A DNA stretch of 64,000 nucleotides from contig JBBMNZ010000018.1 in NCBI GenBank assembly GCA_037954325.1, positions 9,252,501-9,316,500 on the forward strand, given 5' to 3'. Both the position numbers and the translations under genes were made by a program. Position 1 is the first letter of the stretch; every line of letters begins with the position of its first letter. This document shows, piece after piece, positions 1 to 64,000 of the stretch. This stretch comes from Fistularia commersonii. Its lineage: Eukaryota > Chordata > Actinopteri > Syngnathiformes > Fistulariidae. The notes below the pieces were generated by a model. It was not told the origin of the DNA, made no database searches, and saw only the letters and a list, made by a program, of their open reading frames with translations.

Positions 1-598
1 TTTGAGCTTTTCAATTTTCAGAGTAAATACTAATCACAAGTTTTAATATAATTATATTATAAGTGAATTTTTTTCCCTAAATTTATAGCCCCCCCTGGAA
101 GCCAAAGTGCCCTTAGAATTTGTCTTTATTGCTTAATGGACCGGCTGGCTCTGATTGCTAAATATTGCTGTTTATAAGCAGTTCATAAACCCATGTATTC
201 ATTTTCAGTTTATCTGACCTCCATATAGCATTAAATGTTTGTTAAGCAGAATTATACAAAACATACATTGAGAAACAGGTTTAGAAGGAATATCTCTCCA
301 TCTAAAGGAACAATTAAAAATTCAGAATCTACTCCCACACGTCCACATTACATCTGGCACGTCACCTGCTTTATCTATAACTGGATTATATCTATAATTA
401 CAGAACAGGCTTTGGAATGTGTGTCATTTGGAGTACAAAACTCTCAGCGGTGACCGTAACCAGGCATTTTTATGATGGCGATGTGTTTGGAAATGTGCCA
501 CAGTTTGCTTCCGGTCATCTTTTCAGAATCATTAGCATAACTCTTGATTGCGCACATTTCCGCACCCTTGCCCCGTCTAACCTTGTCCTCCTTCACAG
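1..598. other. 3' end of an upstream DSCAM intron
   Basis: AT-rich non-coding sequence ending in a pyrimidine-rich acceptor (cttcacag, AG at 597-598). No exon, repeat or element is recognisable. The Ig4-encoding exon expected before Ig5 is not in this stretch. Confidence 0.8.
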
Positions 599-55713
<55,115 letters not shown>

Positions 55714-56540
55714 CACTGGCTGCGGCCGGACACGCGATGGACAGAAGACCCTCGACAGGCACAGGACGGAGAGATTTCCACAACAGAAATTGTTGTATAT
55801 AGAGCCATTTCTGTTATGCGTCTGAAGTGGATGCTTTTCTTTGAGTCTGTCTTTCTTTCTCTCTTTTTTCCTCTTTTCTTACTTTTCCTCTCTCGCTCCT
55901 CTCTGTTGCTTTCTCACATTTCGATCTCTTGCGCTCTTTGGGTGATTCTTTTTTTTTATTTGTTCTCTCCCTCACAGCTATTATTTTCTACTCGAGTATT
56001 CTTTTATTCAGAAGTGATGACATATGAGGATTGCCAAAATGATTTATTTAAAAATTGAGAAAGAGAAAAAAAATACTATTGAATTTATATCGAGGACAAT
56101 TATAGTCATTATTACTACTATTATTATTATATAAAAAAAAAGAAAATATCTAAAAACAAAAAGGATAAGGGTGGGAGACTCTGGAGCACCCAGCAGGAGA
56201 ACTTTGCTTTCTTAATTTATTTTCATTTTATTGTTGAAGTGTGATAAAATCTATTACTGAGCAACTGAGGAGAGTTTGAGCACTATGAAGGGAAAGAGTA
56301 ATGCCGGACTCGACCGCCAATGCCGACCAATCGTAATATTTATCGACCTTTTCTGATGACTGCATGGCGACTGATCAAATGACAATTAATAGGAATGGCT
56401 GGAAATCCAGAAAAAAAAGAGAGAATTTTTTTGTCACACTATGAAATTATACAATGTGAATATATATAAAAAGATCACTTTTATTTGTGGATATTATGGG
56501 GAAAATTATTTGGTTAATAAAGTCCTTAGTCATGTTTGCA
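55714..56540 (+). other. dscam: DSCAM 3' untranslated region
   Basis: Non-coding sequence after the TAA. It includes a long C/U-rich tract (55840-55990), AT-rich stretches and several U-rich elements, ending about 15-25 nt after AATAAA. The 3' end position is estimated from the signal. Confidence 0.8.
56516..56521 (+). terminator. dscam: Polyadenylation signal AATAAA
   Basis: Canonical hexamer followed by a U/GU-rich stretch (catgtttgcac, ctttatgtgctcgg). A TTTTAT element (56479-56484) lies 31 nt upstream, a position suited to CPEB. Confidence 0.82.
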
Positions 56541-57781
56541 CACATCTGACTTTGCTTTATGTGCTCGGAGTCCCAAATCCTTAGTTGTTGCTGTCTCTCT
56601 CCTCCAAATCACAAATGAATCGCTTCTGTGATGAGGGTCGACTCGGGATATTGCTTTGTTATACAGTGTAATAAAGCATTCTGGCAGCAAGCCTTGGACA
56701 TGAACATGTTTCAGTTTGAGACTATGGCGGTGCTGCGACAGCCCTTTATACATCTGGTAAATTCCAATGGGACAAATTATGTCTGAAAACTATTTTTTAC
56801 AGCCCTTTAGTTTAGCTCGTTTAGTTTCCCAAGGCGGTAATTGCTTTTTTTTTTTGTAATATTTGATTAAAAAAAAAAAGATAAATACACAACTCCAAGG
56901 TTCTCTTCCCAAGACAAACATAAAAAAAAAAACAGAAACTGGTATCAATTCGTAATTTATATGAGATTTTGCGAAACCAAGAGCCACAGATCCCGCTCAT
57001 CTCCGGTTTGATCAACAGATGGTGCTGTGCAGTCGGCGTATGTGATGTTCCCATCGCTAGCGAAATTGAAAAATTGAAGTTTTCAGCAACCCCCAGAAAA
57101 AAATGCTTCGGTGACAGGCAGGAGAGAGGGAGAGAGAGAGATGTCAAGGGCGACCCGGGGAGTCTGCTCCGGTGTGTACCTGCCATTTTCTTGTGCACGC
57201 CACCCCGAAGCCACCTGAATTATTCATACAGGAGCTGACACCAGGTCCCATATCAGGTTCAGACTGTCACCCTAAACCCTACGGCGCCTGAGAATGTGGA
57301 TGTGGGGGGGGGGGTTGGCCCGTTGCACATGGTCACATTTGTTACCTACACCCCAACAGGCCCCGTAATAATCTACAGGCAAATCGCCGTCTGAAAAGGA
57401 TGTCCGGTGTCCAACCTTCTTCTGCAGAGGTTTGCCACGCGTTGCATCCGCCAGGCAAACTTTCATCCGCTCGCTATGAATGAATGATTCCCAGCCGACG
57501 GCCCTATCAGGGATTACATTTGCTGCAGATGAATCATGATCACCGCAGTTTTTTTCTGCTCACTAGTGTGTGACGCCGTAATGAAGATAGATGGCCCACC
57601 TGCACTCTGAGAATACTTTATGATTCTGTAGTTGCCCTCATACATTAGTAAAAGAAGAAAAGAAAAAAGAAAAAGGAAAGCAGAACGGGGGTATTTCACT
57701 CCCTTTGGGCTGCCAGCCTCAATCCCAACCCCCCTTCACCGTTAGTTGGGATAAAACAAGGCAAATTTCAAATATAATAGT

Positions 57782-57949
57782 TTTTGTTTTGTTTTGTTTT
57801 GTTTTGTTTTGTTTTGTTTTGTTTTGTTTTGTTTTGTTTTGTTTTGTTTTGTTTTGTTTTGTTTTGTTTTGTTTTGTTTTGTTTTGTTTTGTTTTGTTTT
57901 GTTTTGTTTTGTTTTGTTTTGTTTTGTTTTGTTTTGTTTTGTTTTGTTT
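57782..57949. repeat. (TTTTG)n microsatellite
   Basis: About 33 uninterrupted pentanucleotide units (168 bp). The Lys-Gln-Asn-Lys-Thr and Phe-Cys-Phe-Val-Leu ORFs on opposite strands are artefacts. Confidence 0.97.
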
Positions 57950-58529
57950 GACGAACCAACCAACAATAAACATAACCTTAGTTATTTTTGTAAATTATGA
58001 TACGGGTAGGAGGCTTCAGCATAATCACATTACATATTGACACAATGTAAATGTTCATCAATTTTATCAAAGTAAGTCACAGTTATTCATTGCAAACTGT
58101 TTCATACACTTCTTTATTAGTCTAAGTATCGCAGATGAAATATTCATCAATTTAATAAAACAATCTTTAGCATATTTATTCCTCTATCCCAGTGAAAATT
58201 GTATCCTATGAGTCCCAAAAAAAAATTGAACATTTAAAATAATTCATTTTGGCCAAACTAGTCAAACTATAGTATTTTGTTTTGGTATTTTTTAAACAAT
58301 AACTGCTCTTTAAATTATTTTTCATTCATGGTGGTCAATGTATATACCAAATTAAGTAGAAACCTTTAAGTTGTTTTTACTCACAAATTTATGTGGACTC
58401 TCCCAATACGAGCGAAAAATTAGGAATTTTAGAAAATGATGTTTTAGACTAACGCCATAGTGGCTTCCACTTCCCCCTGACAGCAAGGCACCTGGCTAAT
58501 TCCAACAAGGACTCTTTCTGTGGGGAATC

Positions 58530-59140
58530 TCGATCTTCTCCTCGTGTCTGCGTGGGTTTCTATAAGCTTCCTTGGAGCATATAAAATTGCCCAGACATGT
58601 GACTGAACGAGTGAATGGTTGTATGTCTTTTTATTCATAAATACTGTCTATCTAACTGAGATATATCACATATTCTCCCTGCGATTGACTGGCAAACTGT
58701 GCAAGGTGAACCATACCCCCGCCCAATGATAGCTGGGACAGATAGATGATATAGATATTCAGTATAGATATTCAATGAATGAATGAGTGAGTGAATGTTA
58801 CAGGCTTAGCTTTTATTCTTGTACCTCCTGTACCTCTCACCCTGCACCCATGGTTGTGGGGAGGCCGGCGCCAATCCCAGCGGTCATTGGTCAAGGGGTT
58901 CCCCCCGGATCAATCACAAGGCCACATATAGAGACAAACAACTATTCGCTTGCACTCACATTCTGGCCAATTCAACCCCTCCTTCAGCCCCTCCAGTTAG
59001 CCAACAGGATATTTCTGGGCTGCGGGAGGAAACTCGAGCACCTTGAGGAAACTCACACAGAACACAACACCGGAATCGAACCAAGGACCATCTTGCTCTT
59101 TGGAGGAAGCTCTAACCCCGGCACCACTGTGACGCTCGCT
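58530..59140. repeat. Two interspersed repeat copies, facing each other
   Basis: 58530-58790 is forward (cctcgtgtctgcgtgggtttc, aattgcccagacatgtgac, tggttgtatgtctttttatt, cgattgactggc). 58800-59140 is reverse (ccaatcccagcggtcattgg, ggccacatatagagac, gggctgcgggaggaaac, ccggaatcgaaccaaggacc). Confidence 0.75.
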
Positions 59141-60721
59141 CTTTTTTCTGGAATTCTCAAAAATAAACTTTGCTTTAGAATGAAGTACTTGACCTTTCCA
59201 AAGAAAAAAAAAACAATGTTAACAAATTAAAATGGCTAGTGTAGAGGCGTCAAATCAGCGACATCGCTGCGTGACGGCTGACTTCTAGTCAGATCCTGGT
59301 CCCCGTTGACGCATTTTATTCAATGAAATCGGAGCCTGGCAACGGTGACTCAAGAATGGGTTAAGAATAGCCTCCCACCCGGCTTCAGTAATGAGGTGTC
59401 TGAAGATACAACAGGAAACGGAAGGACTTTTCCCGGGAGTAAACACACCCTCCACCCTCCTTCAAACGGCCTCACTCCACCTTCCCTCCTTGCTCTCCTT
59501 GACATCTTTGTTCATCTCCAGTTCAGACCCAACATTTCCCGCCCCCTTTTTCTTTTTCTTGGCTCCGTGTCCCTATCAGTCCAACATCGTCGGTCCTTAT
59601 CTTCAGAAAAAAACGACTTGCCGAGCCCGAGAGTTAATGACAAGAAAGTATTCGTTCTCTTTTCTTTGAGTTTCTTTGTGAAACCATACAGAGGTAATAA
59701 CAGGTTTACCCCTGAGTAATGACGTGGCGGGATCGCACGGCTGCATGAACGCCATTACAGACAAACAGAATGCCTCTCGGCCTCTGCTGCCGACTTTTCC
59801 TTCATTCTCCCCAGACTCCTGAGAATAATATCCTCCTCTCAAGAGCCTTATAGATTGCTTTCAGCAACACTGGAGACATTTTTTTATTATACCTGGCAGT
59901 TAAATCGCTTTTGAAATAAATAAATAAATTAATAAATAAATAACGACCAGTCAAGTGCATATAATTATTCCATGAAGTGCCCGGGAACAAATATACGTAT
60001 GTACAGTACAAGCAACGTCGCCTAGCAACTGTACAAGGCCGTCGAGTGACAATTTCAAGTTCTGCCGGGGATTCTGAACTTCATGCACGTCAAACACTGT
60101 CGCTTCTCTGGAGCGAGGCAGGTTTGATGTGAGGAGCAAATAGCTGGATGTCCGTGACGATATATCTACCCAAAATGAAATGGTCCCCAACACTTTGCTG
60201 TTAAGAAATACAACTTGATCTCCAACGGCAATTAATTAGCAGAATGTAATTTACTTTTTGATTTATTTTTTGTTAAACTGCAATCTCCCCAGTCTACTGC
60301 ATCTGGTACTTCTGGGGCGGAGGACCCAAATTGTTTGTCTTGGGGGATTTCATCATATGAACACACATTGCTGGTAAATCAAGCCAAAATGTTTTAATCT
60401 AGAAATCGCACGATTTGGTAATCCGCATCCCGAATTTATGAGGATGAAAAAAAGAATGGCAAGACTGATTCATTCAAAAAGAACAAAGTCATGTAGGCAC
60501 AAAATTCTCCAATTCTCTGCATTACGATGCATTACTAACTGCAGAATTACCTTGGTTATATGCTTGCCAATTGAGAAAATGCTGACGGTACTTTTCTAAC
60601 CCATAAAGTTATTAATGGGGTGTTTTACTTTTCGTTCTGGCTGGGGCTGAAGATGAGTAGATAACTCGTGATGTTGATTAATGGAAATAGAAAAGCCAGA
60701 CCAGAATTAAAACATTAATTA

Positions 60722-61115
60722 ATTTATTCATTCATTCATTCATTGTCTATGTCGCTTATCCTGCACGCAGTGTCCTAAGGGAGGCTGCAGCCTATCCCAG
60801 CTGCCATCAGGTGAGAGATGAGGGTCACCGTTGACGGGTCGCCAGTCCATCACAGGGCCATGTAAAATAAACATATAACCATTCACCCTCTCATTCAAAT
60901 GTCAAATATAGAACTGCAACCATTCACACTCTTATTCACATGCCTTTAGGGTCTCCAAGGAAACTCCTTTTTTTGGACTCTGGGAGGAAACCATAGAACC
61001 TGGAGAAATCCTCACAGACACAGGGGAGAACATGCAAACTCCGCTCAGAATGGCCCCGTCTGTCAGAATCAAACCAGGGACCCTGGAGCGTAAACCACCC
61101 TGATGCCGTGCCATC
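60722..61115 (-). repeat. Interspersed repeat copy, reverse orientation, fairly complete
   Basis: cattcattcattcattgtct, cgcttatcctgcacgcag, gcagcctatcccagctgcc, gggtcgccagtccatcac, tttaggg tctcc, ctctgggaggaaacc, ggggagaacatgcaaactcc, aatcaaaccagggaccc. One of the more complete copies, useful as a local reference. Confidence 0.8.
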
Positions 61116-62599
61116 AACAAAAATATGTAAAAAGATACCTGCTAATTTGATCATCTTTACTGTGCTGAAGAAATAATATTTGCTGCATGAGAATATGAAC
61201 TGATTTCATGCAGAGTCACGAATCAGACTCCAGTTATGACCTTGGCCATTACAAAACATGTCTGTTAGTACGGAGGGTTAAAACCAAGTATCTTTGTTGG
61301 CTCATCTTTTTGAGCCATTAGGAAAGAGATTTTCCTGTTGTGCTATAATCTAGGCAATGCCCCTTTAGCTCATATGGACAAATCTGGTTTTAAAGTTCAA
61401 TATTAGCATGCAAGACGTTGGGAAACACTATTGTCGCTTTGAAAGCTCCGTCCGCTGATTATATCCAGAATTTTGAACTCAGAAGCAGGGAGTTGATTAC
61501 ACACTGTACCCCCATTTTATAGTGCACAATATATTGTAATTTACAATATCATACAATTCATTTGATTTCATATTCTTGCCTCAGTTTGAGCTTTTTAAAG
61601 ATGAGTAAAGTTCTGGCTGTACTTTGTTTACTTTCATTTTCCAAGGAGAGAGGCAACACTGCTAGTTTAATAGCCTTGCATAATATTTGATTACTCAACA
61701 ACTGTGTGAGCAAAGCAAGTCTCACCAGGTCATCTACAAGATTCAGTGACTGCCCCGATGACAAGAACTGGATGGATGTTCCTTGCATAACTTGGCTGAT
61801 CGTTTCCAAATCTGTCCGCTATTATGTAACAATGACAAGATTCATTACATCTTGTAAAAATACAACGTAATACGTTACTCTTTGTGAAATCATTTTGTTG
61901 CAACTAGACATTTGGCCCCTAATCTGATTGGCTTTTTTCAGTTCTCACAGACTGTAGGAGTTTCTGGTATATAACTGCTCCGATTGGGGTTGGGTCTCGG
62001 GTTTTGGGCGTCGGTTCTGGTTTATATGGTTCGTTATTGGTACGAGTGACTTGTCTTGCAGCATCTTGGTTGAATGGAGTTGTTGCGCTATCGTGTGCGC
62101 TGTTATTTGTAAGTCGTTTGGGAAACAAAGGTAGGATTTCCAGGGACTCACCTGAGTGGTAGCTCTGAATTGTAAAAATTTGTAGGATTAAAAAGTCACA
62201 GGTAATGCCATTTTTAATTGGTTCCCATTTATTTTCTATTGTCTTTAACTGGGTTTGAAGTCGAGCAAAGGATAAATGTGGTTTTCGATCCGTGACACGC
62301 AAAATAATAATTGGGAACTTAACCAGTAAGTAAGTATTACCAGAAAATGTACTTCTAATATGTCCCATGTCTGGTCCCTGGCATCGAATTACTGCCCTAC
62401 AATGCTGCCAAAGAAAGCATTAACCAAACTCCCCTTTTCAGAGGGAATCATCTCAGTGAAGACGAGGGCTCACAGAAGCGTGTTATGGGTGGTGGATCTT
62501 CCCGGTCGGTTTTGAGGGTGTGTGTAGGTTGATCTGTCTTGGGATGGAGCTCAATACCCTGTATGTTGGAAACATTTTTGAGAAAGGAAATTCCACTCC

Positions 62600-62880
62600 A
62601 GATTTTTTCGAGGATTGAACAGGACCTGGATGACTGAGAACCTCCGCTGACATGTCCCAGCTGTCATTGGGCAAAAGGTGTATATATCGATATACAACCA
62701 TTCACTCCTGTTTATATATCTGGGCAATTTAAGATCTCCAATGAACCTTCTGCATGATTCTGCATGACCGTTGGAAGAAACGGGAGGACCCCCATACAGA
62801 TACAGGAATGACGTGCAACCAAACAGAAACGAACCAGGGACCTTCTTGCTGTGAGGCAGAAATGTTGTGTCACACAAACA
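62600..62880 (-). repeat. Interspersed repeat copy with a hairpin-family fragment at its start
   Basis: gacctggatgactgagaacc (hairpin family arm) at 62617, then cagctgtcattgggcaaaagg, atatacaaccattcactc, gggcaatttaagatctcc, gaaacgaaccagggaccttc, ttgctgtgaggcag. A further short piece lies at 63520-63585. Confidence 0.68.
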
Positions 62881-64000
62881 CTCCACATGGATCCACATGG
62901 TACCACATGGATCTCCATAATTTTATCTGACTCCACCATTACACCATTGTTTATTTTTTTCTCCTATTGTATCTTGGGGTTTATTTTTTTAGAAATTTAC
63001 TAGTACTTGAGAATGAGATAGATAATGCTGGCTCAAATTTTTTTTCAGTAATTATGAAGGGGGGTTGTCATGTGACCCCCCCCCCTTTGCTTTACCAGGT
63101 CTTACCTAAGCATCCACAAAAATGGTGAGAGCTCACAATAACTTGTTTTGATAGTCACATCGTCCCTGAAATGACACGCCAGTTTGAGCAAGAGGAGAAA
63201 CCGAACTCTTGATCTATGTGTTCCTTCCCCAAAATAATCTGACAGTCCTGCAGGCTACGCAGCTTATTCATTAGTTCATTCTGGATCAGCTGTATCTGCA
63301 GCAACACTCAACCTTGCATCTAGCTCTAGAGACACGGGTCGTTGGTCACAAACTGCTACTGAATACATCCTTCACCCTGAGGCTAAAGAAATCTTTATTT
63401 GTAAGACTAAAATATCCATGCTGATGAATTCTTCCTTTGGACCCTCTTCATCTGGCTATTGATTTAATCAAGGATTAGTCAGTGTGTACATTTCTTCATA
63501 ATATATCTAAAAGCCCAGTGTCCGAGTCCAACCGGGGACCATTTTCCTGTGAGGCTTAAACACTAACCACCTTGTCGCCCTGAGAATATGTCATACATGC
63601 AAATAGATTTTGGAGGTGCCTTTGAGGGAAGCTTGCCAAGTGGTTGTTTTGATTGGTTTTTTTTTTTGGCACAAGAATATTTGTAGTATTGGAAGTAATT
63701 GATAGTACATTAGTAGTAATCAACAAAAATGGCAGTATATATTTTTCTTCTCAATGAGAGTTGTATTTTATCAGATATAGTTAGGTAGGTTATCTCTTCT
63801 TGGGAAAGCCCAAAACATCCCCAGGCTAGATGGGATATATAATTCATCCAGCACGTTCTGAGAGAACAGCCTTGAATACTTCAGCTTATACTTTTTGAGA
63901 CAAAGGAGCATTTGCTCTTTGCTGAGTTTCCCCTGATGTCTGCGCTTCTCACCCAACTTCTAAGGCTAAGCTCAGTCAGGAAACTCGTTTCAGGCACTTG

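Larger units (their letters stand above)
56541..64000. other. Intergenic region downstream of DSCAM
   Basis: No gene can be supported. Apart from the listed repeats, 56541-57780, 57950-58520, 59140-60720, 61115-62600 and 62900-63520 are mixed to AT-rich single-copy-looking sequence. Parts near 57240-57560 and 59330-60180 are of higher complexity and could be regulatory, but nothing in them is diagnostic. Confidence 0.75.

Noticed and set aside
59345..59719. 124-residue plus-strand ORF downstream of DSCAM
   Set aside because: Overlapping ORFs of similar length in another frame and no domain resemblance; low-complexity Ser/Pro/Phe content fits random pyrimidine-rich DNA.
61919..62368. 149-residue minus-strand ORF with a good-looking donor (cactcag|gtgagt) inside
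   Set aside because: No recognisable domain, no partner exons and ordinary AT-rich composition; most likely chance.

Overview
The window is vertebrate nuclear DNA, almost certainly from a ray-finned (teleost) fish. It has split genes with GT-AG introns and long AT-rich introns full of microsatellites. Its mobile elements are of fish type: RTE/Expander-like LINEs, Tc1 elements, hAT MITEs and the 'gaatggttgtatgtctctat' interspersed repeat. I cannot name the species.

One gene dominates. Twenty-seven plus-strand exons between 599 and 55713 encode the 3' four-fifths of Down syndrome cell adhesion molecule (DSCAM). In order they give Ig5-Ig9, FN1-FN4, Ig10, FN5-FN6, one transmembrane helix and a long cytoplasmic tail ending in a PDZ-binding Tyr-Thr-Leu-Val. 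The signal peptide and Ig1-Ig4 lie upstream of the window. The exons total 5,024 coding nt, and every join keeps frame (phases 1-1, 1-0, 0-1 and one phase-2 pair at each of two places). A 3'UTR of about 0.8 kb ends at an AATAAA at 56516. Both the domain order (an Ig between FN4 and FN5) and residue-level similarity favour DSCAM over DSCAML1. Which teleost duplicate this is cannot be decided here.

Layout: 1-598 is the end of an upstream intron. 599-10086 holds the Ig5-Ig8 exons. 10087-27738 is a 17.7 kb intron packed with elements: a hAT MITE inside an older repeat, a 2.9 kb RTE-type LINE with a 16-bp target duplication, a Tc1 copy, another hAT MITE and a decayed minisatellite. 27739-38425 is the compact Ig9 to FN6 core. 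38426-46715 holds the transmembrane and cytoplasmic exons among further elements. 46716-55177 is an 8.5 kb intron with two hAT MITEs, an RTE fragment, a TG minisatellite and a TA/CA-cored foldback. 55178-56540 is the last exon and 3'UTR. 56540-64000 is intergenic, with repeats and no gene I can support.

I see no operon, CRISPR array, prophage or new multi-gene system. The points most worth a second look are lineage-specific changes in the DSCAM protein (an extra cysteine pair in Ig5 and a 46-residue Gly/Ser insert in the tail), splice-site oddities (a GC-AG intron, a CAG/GAG tandem acceptor, a possible +24 nt donor), and unusual inverted-repeat elements, notably one built from repeated TTATTACAAAATGC motifs at 38857-39500.
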